DNA of 64,000 bases. Source: Mycobacterium sp. ITM-2016-00317 (lineage in GTDB: Bacteria > Actinomycetota > Actinomycetes > Mycobacteriales > Mycobacteriaceae). The stretch is from contig NZ_CP134399.1 of NCBI RefSeq assembly GCF_002968295.1, forward strand, positions 2,046,001-2,110,000, read 5' to 3'. Below are positions 52,655-61,419 of this stretch, piece by piece. A program made the position numbers and the translations under genes. The notes under the pieces were generated by a model that saw only the letters and a list, made by a program, of their open reading frames with translations, had not been told where the DNA came from and searched no databases. Position 1 is the first letter of the stretch. Every line of letters begins with the position of its first letter.

Positions 52655-54342
52655 TTTCGACGGCGGTTGGGCGTCGGCCGCTGGATCAGGAGAGCAGGCA
52701 GATCCGCTCGCCGGAGCTGGGATCCCGCAAATCTGATTGCGTTCAGCGCCAAACGTTCTCGGCGTATTACTTCCTTCGTGGCCACCGTGTCGAGCGCCAG
52801 AATGCCCCTCGGGGGTAATCCGGAGCCAGGCTCATTAACGAGGTAGATGTCCACCTCGTTACCCTCGATCCACTCAACTTCGCCAAAGGCGATGGTGCGG
52901 ACGTTCTCGTTCAACACGCAACGACGTTGTTCGACCGAGAATCCTTCGATGCCGTCCTGGATAGTGAATTTGGCGCGCTGACCCGAAATTTGGACACTGG
53001 TGTACCGGACGCGATCTTCGCGGTTCGCGTCTGCAGCCTCGCGCGCGTCGAGTTGCCGCTTCCACTGATCGAAGAGGCGCTGCTCCTCGCGTTGCTGTTG
53101 CGAGATAGCACGATCGCTCTCGAAGACTTCGACTGCGTCGATAAGGTCTGTTGCAGAGTCCGCCGCAACGGAATGATTGGGCGCAGTGCCGCACCGAAAG
53201 AGCCAGTTATCGGCCACGAACTGGCTATCTTTCCGCGAATCAGACTCGTTCTCGGAGATCGGTACCGCGCCGAGGACCTCCACCAGGGGCTCGCCGGGTT
53301 TAAAGGCCAGTCGAAAGCTCCAGAGATGACCATACGCGAATGCGTGTTTCTCGCCAGGGCGCTGTCGCGAGTTAGCCCTGGTGAGAAGCCTGATCGCGGG
53401 TTCCTCTCTCAGCTCAGTCTCGACCAACTGGGGGACATCAGAATCCGGGATCTCAGACTTCTCTGAAATCGCTGCTATAGCAGAACGTTTGAGATGAAGA
53501 TACACAGTGCGCTTCTTCACCCAGTGTTTTTGGCGATTCTGTTGGTATGAAGACAGAGCCGCCAACAGTTCGACCGCCGAGGCGGGCCGCTCATGTTGAT
53601 CGAAGCTGATGCATTGCCCTAGGAGGTTCACCAACTCCGGTGTTGCGTTCAAGGAATCCAACGCACTGTCGAAGTCGGAGTAGTCCTTAACATCGATTTC
53701 GCCATACGTTAGTGCCCATAGCATGAGCACTCCGAAGCTGAAGACGTCCCGTCGTTCACCAGCTGCGGAGTCGTCCAATGGAGGTGTGAACGGCTTCGAG
53801 GAAGCTCCTACGAGCGTGTGGTGGCCGTCAATTTGATACCTGACCTTACTGATTCCAAAGTCGGTCAGCTTGGGCACTCCAACATCACTCATCATCACGT
53901 TGCTGGGTTTTACGTCACGATGAGAGATTTGCCGCTCGTGTGCGGCTGACAGGGCTTGCAGAACTGGCAGCCCGATATTCTCCACCAAATCGTCTGCGCC
54001 TAAGTCTGTTTGGCGTGCAATCCAGGACTTGAGGTCTTCGGGTAGCCACTCGTAGACGAGGTACCAGCTGCCGTCGCTTTGGGTTCCGTAATCAATAAAG
54101 TCGACTATGCTTTCATGCTTCAGGTCCTTCACGTTGAGTTCTCGGTCGCATATGAGCTTTTCCAAGTGATCAACGTCCCGATGAGGGTGGATTGTCTTCA
54201 CCGCGACCTGCCGCGCTCCGTTTCGCAAGTCTACGCAGTGGTAGACGATCGCCATGCCGCCTTCTCGCGGATCCTCGCCCTGAAGCGGCATGTAGCGACC
54301 CCCGAAAAGTTGGGGGTAAATTTGCTCTACTGGTCCTCCCAC
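52435..54342 (-). CDS. Ser/Thr protein kinase, N-terminal part of an MkoA-like kinase-helicase
   Basis: Kinase domain about residues 13-270: glycine loop GEDPREGGMAIVYHCVD, Lys49 in QVAVKTI, the catalytic loop HRDVKPSNVM (Asp143) and the metal motif TDFGISKV (161-163). All catalytic residues are kept, so it should be active. A linker with coiled-coil (QQQREEQRLFDQWKRQLD) and a beta-rich region about 470-570 follow, resembling the accessory domain before UPF1-type motors. After ALLIQRP (about 555) the frame runs out of phase with the helicase and ends in arbitrary sequence at 52435. Adding one G to CGGCC-GACG gives RPDAQPPSKVDSVIW and continues into the helicase. Start GTG 54342; an ATG at codon 18 would remove part of the domain. 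Confidence 0.8.
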   Translation of the reverse strand: MGGPVEQIYPQLFGGRYMPLQGEDPREGGMAIVYHCVDLRNGARQVAVKTIHPHRDVDHLEKLICDRELNVKDLKHESIVDFIDYGTQSDGSWYLVYEWLPEDLKSWIARQTDLGADDLVENIGLPVLQALSAAHERQISHRDVKPSNVMMSDVGVPKLTDFGISKVRYQIDGHHTLVGASSKPFTPPLDDSAAGERRDVFSFGVLMLWALTYGEIDVKDYSDFDSALDSLNATPELVNLLGQCISFDQHERPASAVELLAALSSYQQNRQKHWVKKRTVYLHLKRSAIAAISEKSEIPDSDVPQLVETELREEPAIRLLTRANSRQRPGEKHAFAYGHLWSFRLAFKPGEPLVEVLGAVPISENESDSRKDSQFVADNWLFRCGTAPNHSVAADSATDLIDAVEVFESDRAISQQQREEQRLFDQWKRQLDAREAADANREDRVRYTSVQISGQRAKFTIQDGIEGFSVEQRRCVLNENVRTIAFGEVEWIEGNEVDIYLVNEPGSGLPPRGILALDTVATKEVIRRERLALNAIRFAGSQLRRADLPALLIQRPTPNRRRKWTQSSGRTTRSMKVRRVPYAEHLAARTFLWSKARLGPARPRSSLNSWLKRSAESQQHESCWQVRQMWLSTTH

Positions 54343-54549
54343 GAGACCGAGATTACGACCTGAACGGGACAGCGCGATGCAGATCTCCTCTAAGCGGGGT
54401 TGGCGCGAAGATCTTTCTGCGGTTTTACATGCCTCAACCCCGTCGGCCGCATGGGTCGGATCGGACCCGCGCGCCTTAGCCGCGAATCCAGGTGGCAGCG
54501 ATTCGGTTGGCTATCGATGGGGTGCAAGAATCCGCGAACCCATGCTATT

Positions 54550-54717
54550 AAGGACAAGGGGGACAAGCCGCCGTCGGCCTGGATGCCCGACAACGACGCG
54601 TTCCACTGCCAGTACGCGATGCAGTTCATCGCGGTGCTGCGCGGTTACGGCCTGCCGGTGGACGCGCCGTCGGTGCCGGTGCTGCGCGAGGCCTCCGACA
54701 CCTGCCCGCGTGGCTGA
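54550..54717 (+). pseudogene. 3' fragment of the chromosomal HNH nuclease gene
   Basis: Resumes the resident gene after the island: DKGDKPPSAWMPDNDAF, CQYAMQFIAVLRGYG and VLREASDTCPRG to a TGA. It has no start codon of its own; upstream sequence to about 54350 is unrelated island end. High GC codon use matches the 5' fragment at 44742 rather than the island copy. Compared with the island copy it begins about 92 codons after the point where the 5' fragment ends. Confidence 0.85.
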
Positions 54718-54726
54718 GGCGCGCGC

Positions 54727-55932
54727 TCACTCCAGCAATCCCTGGCCGAGGTAGCCGCCGGGCGCCGTGCCCGGCAGGATCGCGAACACCGCAGAGCCGA
54801 TGGTGGTGATCCACGGATTGAGCGCGTCGGCGTCGGCGAGCCTGCGTTGCACGGGCACGAACTGGCATTCCGGGTCGCGTTGGTAGGCCGCGAAGATCAG
54901 CCCGGCATCGGTGGTGCCGGTCTGCGGCGGGTCGTCGTAGTTGTAGGCCCGCCGCAGGAACTGTTCGTCGTCGGAGCGGTGCCGGGCCAGCGCGACGTGG
55001 GAATTGGGCGGGATCACCGGGATGCCGTTCTCGGTCGCCGCCAGATCGGGTTCGTCGAACTCGTGCTCACCGGTCAGCGGCGCCCCGGTGTCCAGCCGTC
55101 GCCCGACGGTCAGTTCCTTGCTGGTGCGGTCGAGTTCGTCCCAGGTGTCCAGTTCGGTGCGGATCCGGCGCAGTACCAGCACCGTCCCACCGGAGAACCA
55201 CGGCTGATCCGAACCGTCGTCCCACACGTGCCGATCGAACTCGCCGTCCTCGCGCAGATTGACCGTTCCGTCGACCTGCCCCATCAGATTGCGCATCGTG
55301 GCGCCGGAGGTGTCGGCGTCGCGCGCCGAGCGGAATCCCGCCTGACGCCAACGCTGCACCGCCAGCGTGCGGACGTTCTTGAGCAGGACCCGTGCCGTGT
55401 GCGCGACGACGACCGGATCGTCGGCGCAGATCTGCAGCAGAAGGTCACCGCCGCACCATCGCGGGTCGAGTCGGTCGTTGCCGAATGCCGGCAGCTCGGC
55501 GACCGAACGCGGGAGCCGTTGGCTCAGGCCGGTCTTCCCGAAGGCGCTCGGGCCGATGCCGACGGTGACCGTGAGGCGGGCCGGCCGGTGGGCAAGCTCG
55601 GGCTCGGTGTCGGCCACCGCGGGGCGGCCCTGGGTCAGCCGCTGCGCGTCGGAGCTCCAGAGTTTCAGGATCGCCGCCAGCGTGTCGCGGGGACCACGCC
55701 CGGCGCTCGGTGCCAGATCCAGCGCGACGAACAGCGCATGCGCCTGCGGCGCGGTGCGCACACCGGCCTGGTGCACGCCGTGGAACGGCTCGGTGTCGGT
55801 CCCGAAACCGCCGGTGGTGTCGACGGATTCGCTGCGCGCGCACTGGGTGAGCGATGCGCCGGCCGCCAGCGCGGCACCTCCGGTCAGAAGGCGCCGCCTG
55901 GTGACCCGCAACCGGTGCGGCCCGTCAGCCAT
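54727..55932 (-). CDS. Tat-exported DyP-type heme peroxidase
   Basis: A 401-residue dye-decolourising peroxidase. The N-terminus RRRLLTGGAALAAGASL is a twin-arginine signal, with Cys31 after the hydrophobic part (LTQCARSES) as a possible lipidation site. The GxxDG motif is GQVDGTVNLRE with catalytic Asp221; His312 in NSHVALARH is the probable heme ligand. It lies last in a three-gene unit with a PCuAC copper protein and a PepSY protein, each overlapping the next by 8 bases. In Streptomyces lividans a DyP (DtpA) is linked to a similar copper chaperone, so a copper-related role is plausible. Confidence 0.92.
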   Translation of the reverse strand: MADGPHRLRVTRRRLLTGGAALAAGASLTQCARSESVDTTGGFGTDTEPFHGVHQAGVRTAPQAHALFVALDLAPSAGRGPRDTLAAILKLWSSDAQRLTQGRPAVADTEPELAHRPARLTVTVGIGPSAFGKTGLSQRLPRSVAELPAFGNDRLDPRWCGGDLLLQICADDPVVVAHTARVLLKNVRTLAVQRWRQAGFRSARDADTSGATMRNLMGQVDGTVNLREDGEFDRHVWDDGSDQPWFSGGTVLVLRRIRTELDTWDELDRTSKELTVGRRLDTGAPLTGEHEFDEPDLAATENGIPVIPPNSHVALARHRSDDEQFLRRAYNYDDPPQTGTTDAGLIFAAYQRDPECQFVPVQRRLADADALNPWITTIGSAVFAILPGTAPGGYLGQGLLE

Positions 55933-56428
55933 GACCGTGGTGGTCGCCGGAGTATTCCTCGTCGCCGCCGGCGAAGTCGCGGACCTGCGCGGTGACCGGC
56001 AACGTCGACCCGTCCTCGAAGGCCAGGGTCAGCTCGACGTCGGCGCCGGGCCGCAGCGGCCCGGTGAGCTCCATCAGCATCAGGTGATCACCGCCGGGAG
56101 CCAGTTCGTGACTCTCGCCCGGCGGGATGGTGATGCCCCCGGCCTTGGCCTGCATGGTGTTCATCCCGCCTGCGCCCCGGGCGATCTCGTGGATCTCCAC
56201 CCGCCCGGCCGCGGGCGAGCTCGCGCCGACGAGGTGGACCTCCCGGTCGCCTGCGGCGGTGAGCGTCCCGAAGACGGCCGTCATCGCCGAGTCCGACGCG
56301 CGGGCCCACGGGCTCTCGAGCGTCACGGCCGACGCCATCGGTGTGCCGTTCTCCTGGGCCGGGCTCCCGCATCCCGTCAGTGCCGCAGCGAACAGCAGGA
56401 TGAGTGCGTAGAACTTCTTGCTAGACAT
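55925..56428 (-). CDS. PCuAC-family copper chaperone lipoprotein
   Basis: A 167-residue lipoprotein with signal FYALILLFAAALTGC, lipobox LTGC. The PCuAC/DUF461 domain contains the copper-binding His/Met motif: VEIHEIARGAGGMNTMQA and HELAPGGDHLMLMEL, the H(M)x10Mx21HxM pattern. A His-rich end (DHHGHG) may also bind metal. It overlaps the DyP gene downstream and the PepSY gene upstream, so the three are co-translated. It probably carries Cu(I) outside the membrane. Confidence 0.9.
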   Translation of the reverse strand: MSSKKFYALILLFAAALTGCGSPAQENGTPMASAVTLESPWARASDSAMTAVFGTLTAAGDREVHLVGASSPAAGRVEIHEIARGAGGMNTMQAKAGGITIPPGESHELAPGGDHLMLMELTGPLRPGADVELTLAFEDGSTLPVTAQVRDFAGGDEEYSGDHHGHG

Positions 56429-57836
56429 GAGATTCCGCCTTCCGGTGGTTGATCGAACCCACGATGACATCGATGATCAGGAACGCCGCCAGCGTCACGC
56501 CGAGCAGCGGGAGGAACCAGCCGACCGCGACCGCCGCCACGGCGATGCCGCCGACCGCGAGCGGCGGCAGCGACCTGAGCGCGCCGCGGATCGGCGCCCG
56601 GCCGACCGCCCACCGCGGGCCGCGGGCGGGCCTGCGCTGCCACCACATCCGGTAGCCGCGGGCGATCACCGTGAGCAGCCCCGCCGCGACCCCGAACAGC
56701 AGCACCTGGTTGAGCATCCCGAACAGGAAACCCATGTGCGCCCGGATGCCCCAGTCGGCCAGCTTGGCCACCAGCGAGTAGTCGCGCCAGTAGTCCAGCG
56801 TCGCGACGACCGTGCCTGCGCCGGGGTCGACCGCGGCGGCGTCGGTGGTCCACCGGTACGGGTGGTCGAGCTCGGTGACCGTGACCGCGTGACCCGCTTC
56901 GGCGGGCACGCCGATCTCCACCGGCAGCTGAACTCCGGCGCCCGCGGCGGCGGCGAGCACCGCGTCGTAGTCCACCGGCCCCGGCGCTGCGTGCCCACCG
57001 CTGACCGTGCGGTGCCCGGCGTGCGCGTCGGCGTCGGCGAGCGCACTGTCCAGTTGCGGGCGTTGCCAATTCATCGCCGAACGGAGGTCCCCGACGTGTG
57101 CCCCGGCGTAGGTGGACCACGTGATGCCGGTGGCGGACAGGAACAGCAGGCCGGCCAGCAGCCACATCCCGGTGGCGCCATGCCCGTTCAGGGTGCGGGC
57201 TCTGCCGCCGGCGCTGCGGTCCACCGTCAGGATCCGGAATGCGCGGCCGCGCCTGCGGTCCCCGGCGGCCTTGGCCGCCCACAGGCACAGACCGCCCAGC
57301 GCCACCACCCACAGCCAGGACGCGGCGAGTTCGCTGTAGATCCGGCCCGGCTCACCGAGGTTCAGATGCCGGTGCAGTCCGTCCAGCCAGGTGCTGAACG
57401 GCAGATAGCCCAGCCACGTCGGTTCGGTACCCAACACGATGCCGGTGTGCGGGTCGACGAACACCGCACGCCGCAACTCCTCGCCCAGCGCGGGATCGGT
57501 GAGATAGATCCGGGTGGATTCGCCCGGCGACGCTGCCGGCCGAATCCCAGACAGCGGCAGGCCGGGGAAGGCGGCGCGGGCCGCGGCGGCTTGATCGCCG
57601 AGCGGCAGCGCGGGGCCCCGGTCATCGACGAACAGCAGGTCGCGGTAGACGAATCGCTCCACGGTCGGGGCCAGCGCGTACAGACCGCCGGTGACCGAGG
57701 CCACGATGAGCAGCGGTGCCACCAGGACGCCGGCGTAGAAGTGCAACCGGACGGCGAATGCGCGCCACGGGTGCCTCGAAACCGACTGGGGCACGGCGAG
57801 AGCGGGTGGGTCGAGGGTGTTCTCGGGATGGGTCAT
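56421..57836 (-). CDS. PepSY-associated membrane protein (PiuB-like)
   Basis: A 471-residue protein with four main membrane helices: LHFYAGVLVAPLLIVASVTG, ELAASWLWVVALGGLCLWA, GMWLLAGLLFLSATGITWS and FGMLNQVLLFGVAAGLLTVI. A final hydrophobic pair lies near the C-terminus. PepSY domains occupy the extracytoplasmic loops (DPHTGIVLGTEP, DPGAGTVVATLDYW). Conserved histidines in RLHFYAG, GLHRHLN, GHGATG and RAHMG fit heme or metal binding and ferric-reductase-like electron transfer. ATG 57836 (MTHPENTL) was chosen. It heads the PepSY-PCuAC-DyP unit. Confidence 0.85.
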   Translation of the reverse strand: MTHPENTLDPPALAVPQSVSRHPWRAFAVRLHFYAGVLVAPLLIVASVTGGLYALAPTVERFVYRDLLFVDDRGPALPLGDQAAAARAAFPGLPLSGIRPAASPGESTRIYLTDPALGEELRRAVFVDPHTGIVLGTEPTWLGYLPFSTWLDGLHRHLNLGEPGRIYSELAASWLWVVALGGLCLWAAKAAGDRRRGRAFRILTVDRSAGGRARTLNGHGATGMWLLAGLLFLSATGITWSTYAGAHVGDLRSAMNWQRPQLDSALADADAHAGHRTVSGGHAAPGPVDYDAVLAAAAGAGVQLPVEIGVPAEAGHAVTVTELDHPYRWTTDAAAVDPGAGTVVATLDYWRDYSLVAKLADWGIRAHMGFLFGMLNQVLLFGVAAGLLTVIARGYRMWWQRRPARGPRWAVGRAPIRGALRSLPPLAVGGIAVAAVAVGWFLPLLGVTLAAFLIIDVIVGSINHRKAESHV

Positions 57837-57963
57837 GAATGAGGCCTTTGCAGGTCGTCGCAGTAGGGGCGCAACGGCGGCGCGCGGCAGCGCGCGGCCC
57901 GGCGCGCGAAAGACCGCAGCGCAGTGCCGCGGCAACAGGAGAATGCGTGAGAAGAGGGAACCG

Positions 57964-58503
57964 TCAGGCGGTCACAGCGGTGCGCGGGGGAGCCCGCATA
58001 CCCATCCCGGAAGCCAGAACCGGCCGGGCCACAATCACATTGGTGATTCGGCGGCGGATCCTGGCAGCGGGGCGTGGCGCGCGCCGGGCGAAGAGCCGCA
58101 GCCAGCACAGCACCGAAGAACAGACGACGTACAGGTATTCAGCCGCGGTGATGGCCCCGCCGAGCACGACAGCGGCGCCGAGGTGCAGCGCGGTCATCGA
58201 CGGGTTCGGCACGAGGCCGTCGCCGCCGTGCTGGTGGCCGGTCACCGTCAACGCCAGGTGGCCGAGTCCCTGGGCGGCGCCCAGTGCCGCGGTGGTGGCG
58301 AGCCACCGCGCACCGCGGCTCTCGACACGCACCCGGGCAAGCAGGGCCGCGACCGTCGCGCACAGCATCAGGGCCAGCACCAGCGCGGCGCCGTGCGGCA
58401 GGCCGCCACCGGCGGCGACGTGGGCACCGACGGTCATCACCGCCGAGGACGCCCCGACGAGGACGCCACGCACCCGTCGGGCACGCGTCTTCGGCGTAGG
58501 CAT
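57964..58503 (-). CDS. Hypothetical membrane protein next to the copper-heme unit
   Basis: A 179-residue protein with about four helices: GASSAVMTVGAHVAAGG, AALVLALMLCATVAALLA, ATTAALGAAQGLGHLALTV and LHLGAAVVLGGAITAAEYLY. A conserved-looking histidine loop TGHQHGGDGLVPNPSMTALH lies between the last two and may bind metal. The basic tail ends ASGMGMRAPPRT. It precedes the PepSY gene by 127 bases on the same strand and probably belongs to the same function. No named family recognised. Confidence 0.7.
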   Translation of the reverse strand: MPTPKTRARRVRGVLVGASSAVMTVGAHVAAGGGLPHGAALVLALMLCATVAALLARVRVESRGARWLATTAALGAAQGLGHLALTVTGHQHGGDGLVPNPSMTALHLGAAVVLGGAITAAEYLYVVCSSVLCWLRLFARRAPRPAARIRRRITNVIVARPVLASGMGMRAPPRTAVTA

Positions 58504-58567
58504 ATCGGGACCCTACCGCTGGCCTACTACAAGGCCCGGTCGAGCGACGGCTTCACCGGCATCGGTG

Positions 58568-59407
58568 TCAGGAGGCCGCGTAGGTCTCGGGGTCCGGACC
58601 GAAACGGGTGCCCTCGTCGAGCCCGTTCAGCGTCGCCATCTGCTCGTCGGTGAGTTCGAAGCCGAACACGTCGAGGTTCTCGGCGATCTGCTCCGGGTCC
58701 GTCGCATGCGAGATCACCACGTTGCCCAGCTGCAGGCTCCACCGCAGCAGCACCTGCGCCGGGGTCCTGCCGTGCGCGGCGGCGATCTCGGTGACCGCGG
58801 CGTTGCTCAGCAGGTGGCCCGCGCCGAAGGGTCCGTACGCCGCGGTGACGATGCCCTGCTCGGCGTCGAAGGCTCGCAGTTCGGCCTGGTTGAGCAGCGG
58901 ATGCAACTCGATCTGGTTGATCGCGGGGGTGAAGAACGACAGGCTGATGACGTCATCGAGATGGTGGGCGGCGAAGTTGCTCACCCCGATCGAACGGGTG
59001 AGGCCAACCTCCTTGGACCTCATCATCCCGCCCCAGCTGTCGATGTACTTGCCCTGCGCACCGGCGGGCCAGTGGATCAGGTACAGGTCCACGTACTCCA
59101 GGCCCAGCCGCTCCAGGCTCGCGCGCAGGTTGTCCTGCGAGGACTGGAAACCCAGATCCTCGGCCGCGAGCTTGGTGGTGATGAACAGGTCCTCGCGCGC
59201 CACACCGGACCGGGCGACGGCGCGCCCGACGGCCGCCTCGTTGCCGTACGCGGCCGCGGTGTCGATCAGCCGGTAACCGGCCTCCAACGCCGCGAGCGCG
59301 GACTGCTCGGCCTCGGCCTCAGACAACTCACCCACACCGAAACCGAGGACCGGCATGGTGTTGTCGTCGTTGAGTGTGACGGTGGGTATAGCTGCCGCCG
59401 ACGTCAT
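58568..59407 (-). CDS. Aldo/keto reductase (Rv2971-like)
   Basis: A 279-residue AKR5-type NADPH-dependent reductase. The catalytic tetrad can be read: Asp and Tyr in [17 protein letters not shown], Lys in [12 protein letters not shown] and His in LYLIHWPAG. The signature [14 protein letters not shown] and [11 protein letters not shown] follow, with a C-terminal NADPH-binding [15 protein letters not shown]. The M. tuberculosis homologue reduces dicarbonyls such as methylglyoxal. GAAGGTGAC before the ATG is a good ribosome-binding site. Confidence 0.92.
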   Translation of the reverse strand: MTSAAAIPTVTLNDDNTMPVLGFGVGELSEAEAEQSALAALEAGYRLIDTAAAYGNEAAVGRAVARSGVAREDLFITTKLAAEDLGFQSSQDNLRASLERLGLEYVDLYLIHWPAGAQGKYIDSWGGMMRSKEVGLTRSIGVSNFAAHHLDDVISLSFFTPAINQIELHPLLNQAELRAFDAEQGIVTAAYGPFGAGHLLSNAAVTEIAAAHGRTPAQVLLRWSLQLGNVVISHATDPEQIAENLDVFGFELTDEQMATLNGLDEGTRFGPDPETYAAS

Positions 59408-59496
59408 GTCACCTTCTTTTCTGAAGTGGAATGCTGGCGACGACTATATTGCCGCCAACTACACCGGCCTAATCAGCGCCACCCCGAGGAGCAACC

Positions 59497-60629
59497 GTGA
59501 CCGAAACCGTGACGGACCGCACGCCCGAACGATCCGCGCAGCAACCGCTACGTCGCGACGTCGGCCTGGCCGACGTGCTGGCGAACAAGACGGCGGGTCT
59601 CACGCTGCGCGGCATGCGTCACATCCCTGATCCGGTGAAACGGCTTCTGCTGGGCGGACGGGCCACGACGATCGACGGCAACACGCTGGACACCACCATG
59701 CAGTTGATGCTCGCCGGTCAGCGGGTACTCGGCCTGGACGGTCTGGTCGCCGACGACGACTACGTCACGGCGCGCGCCCAGCTGGACCTTCTGTCAGGCA
59801 GCTTCAAGGTGGGCATCCCGGTGTCCGGGGTGACCGACCTCACCGTCCCCGGCGGCGCCGGTCCGCGCCGGGCCCGGCACTACCGCGCCGATGCGCCCGC
59901 GGCGCCGCTGCTGGTGTTCTTCCACGGCGGCGGACACGTCATCGGCAGTATCGAGAGCCACGACGACCTGTGCCGGGAGATCTGCCGCCGCGGCGAGGTC
60001 CACGTGCTGTCCGTGGACTACCGCCTGGCGCCCGAACACCCGGCGCGGCCTGCGCCGAGGACGCCTACGCGGCATACCTGTGGGCGCGCGAGCACGCCGC
60101 CGAACTGGGCGCCGACCCGCACCGCGTGGCCGTCGGCGGCGACAGCGCTGGAGGCAACCTCGCCGCGCTGGTCGCGATCCGGGCGCGCGACGAGAAGTCC
60201 CCGCCGCCTGCACTGCAACTGCTGCTCTACCCGGTCACCGACTACCAGGGGGAGACCCGGTCCAAGACCCTGTTCAGCCGCGGCTTCTTCCTGACCAGGC
60301 ACGACATGGACTGGTTCAGTGAGCGGTTCGTCGGGCCCTCCGAGCTCGACGGCACCGACCCGCGGGTGTCGCCGCTGCGCGCCGGGGACCTGTCCGGGCT
60401 GCCGCCGGCGCTGCTGGTGACCGCCGGGTTCGACCCGCTGCGCGACGAGGGCAGGCAGTACGCCGAGGCGTTGCGCACCGCCGGCACCGCGGTCGACTAC
60501 CGCGAGTACGGCTCGCTGATCCACGGCTTCGCGAACTTCTTCCCGCTCGGGGGTGCCAGCGCCACGGCCACCGCCGACGTCATCTCGGCGATGCGCGCGC
60601 ATCTGACCCGCGCCGGTCAGGACCGGTGA
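59497..60629 (+). CDS. lipN: Alpha/beta hydrolase, lipase/esterase LipN (one-base frameshift)
   Basis: HSL-family esterase. The oxyanion motif is VFFHGGGHVIGSIESHDDLC, the nucleophile elbow VGGDSAGGNLAALVA, the acid in AGFDPLRDEG and the histidine in LIHGFANFFPLG. Translation changes frame at about 60046, between LAPEHPA and CAEDAYAAYLWAREH; one missing C in GGCGCGG restores it, giving 377 residues, as for LipN. GTG 59497 follows a GAGGAGC ribosome-binding site. The mycobacterial enzyme cleaves short-chain esters and 4-hydroxyphenylacetate esters in reports I recall. Confidence 0.88.
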
Positions 60630-60640
60630 GCGTCGCCGGT

Positions 60641-60646
60641 ACGCTG
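60641..60646 (+). promoter_or_regulatory. Probable -10 element (TACGCT) of the dsbA-vkor operon
   Basis: TACGCT ends 6 bases before the dsbA GTG at 60653, leaderless spacing. Confidence 0.45.
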
Positions 60647-60652
60647 TGACCC

Positions 60653-61419
60653 GTGGCCACCAAACCCAAGAAGAACGCGCGCTACGACCTGAAGGCAGCT
60701 GACCGTAAGCGCAACCTGTTCATCCAGATCGGTCTGACCGCGGTCGTCGTCGTCTTCGCGGTCACCTTGGTGCTCTACATCGTGCTCTCCGCCGACGACA
60801 AGCCCACCGCAGGCGAGTCGCGCGCCATCCGGGTCGAGTCGACCAGCGTGATCAAGAAGGACGGCACCGACGAGCCGAAGGCGGTGCTCAGCGTCTACGA
60901 GGACTTCCTGTGCCCGCACTGCGGCGCGTTCGAGGCGCAGTTCGGCCCGACGATCAACAAGCTCGTCGACTCCGGCGCCATCGCGGCCGACTACTACATG
61001 GTCGGCATCCTGGACCGGCCCCAGAACAAGAACTACCCTTCCCGCGCGGGCGGCGCGGCCTACTGCGTGGCCGACGAATCCGTCGACGCGTTCCGCCGGT
61101 TCCACGGCGCGCTGTACGCCCAGCAGCCGGGTGAGCTCGGCTCGGTGTACCCGGACAACGCGCAGCTCGTGGAGACCGCGCGTCAGTCGGGCGCCGCAGG
61201 CGCGGTGGCCGACTGCATCGACAAGGGCACCTACGTCGACATGGTCTCGGGCATGGCCGCGGCGACCGGCATCAAGTCCACCCCGTCGGTCCGGATCAAC
61301 GGCGAGGACTACCAATACACCACCCCCGACGCGCTGGTCGCCAAGATCAGGGACATCGTCGGCGACGTGCCCGGGCTGGAGCCGGACCGCCCGCACCCCA
61401 GCCCGCCCCGGCGTCATGA
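60653..61419 (+). CDS. DsbA-like thiol oxidoreductase (Rv2969c-like; frameshift near the 3' end)
   Basis: A membrane-anchored thioredoxin-fold protein that makes disulfides in exported proteins. Helix IGLTAVVVVFAVTLVLYIV (about 25-45) is followed by the active site YEDFLCPHCGAFEAQFG. A second cysteine pair is in AAYCVADES and VADCIDKGTY, and the cis-Pro is in KSTPSVRING. After GDVPGLEP (about 61380) the frame reads into nonsense; one missing base would give a tail ending APQPAPAS and a TGA at 61417-61419 that overlaps the VKOR start as ATGA. The repaired length is 255 residues, identical to Rv2969c. It is oxidised by the VKOR partner next to it. Confidence 0.9.

Larger units (their letters stand above)
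45008..54552. mobile_element. Accessory island of about 9.5 kb inserted in the HNH gene
   Basis: Both ends are defined by where homology to the HNH gene breaks and resumes (after GACACCCG at 45007 and before GGACAAGGGGGACAAG near 54553). Relative to the intact copy about 92 codons of the resident gene are missing, so insertion replaced its middle. Inside, codon use is markedly less GC-rich, and genes have no counterpart in the M. tuberculosis order. Contents: a complete divergent HNH gene, an Abi_C-type gene, gene remnants, and the FHA-nuclease, PLD and kinase-helicase cassette. No integrase, transposase or clear terminal repeat is visible, so the mechanism is unresolved. Confidence 0.8.

Noticed and set aside
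52640..52700. Programmed -1 ribosomal frameshift joining kinase and helicase
   Set aside because: I see no X XXY YYZ slippery heptamer in frame or clear downstream hairpin, and the same single-base loss recurs in unrelated genes; sequence error is simpler.
54395..54445. GGGGTTG and CAACCCC near the right island end as a terminal inverted repeat or terminator
   Set aside because: Only seven bases pair, the loop is long, and there is no counterpart at the left end.
45043..54540. TGCAAGAA present near both island ends (45043-45050 and 54533-54540) as a possible attachment-site duplication
   Set aside because: Only eight bases, not at the exact points where HNH homology breaks, and no integrase is present; chance is likely.
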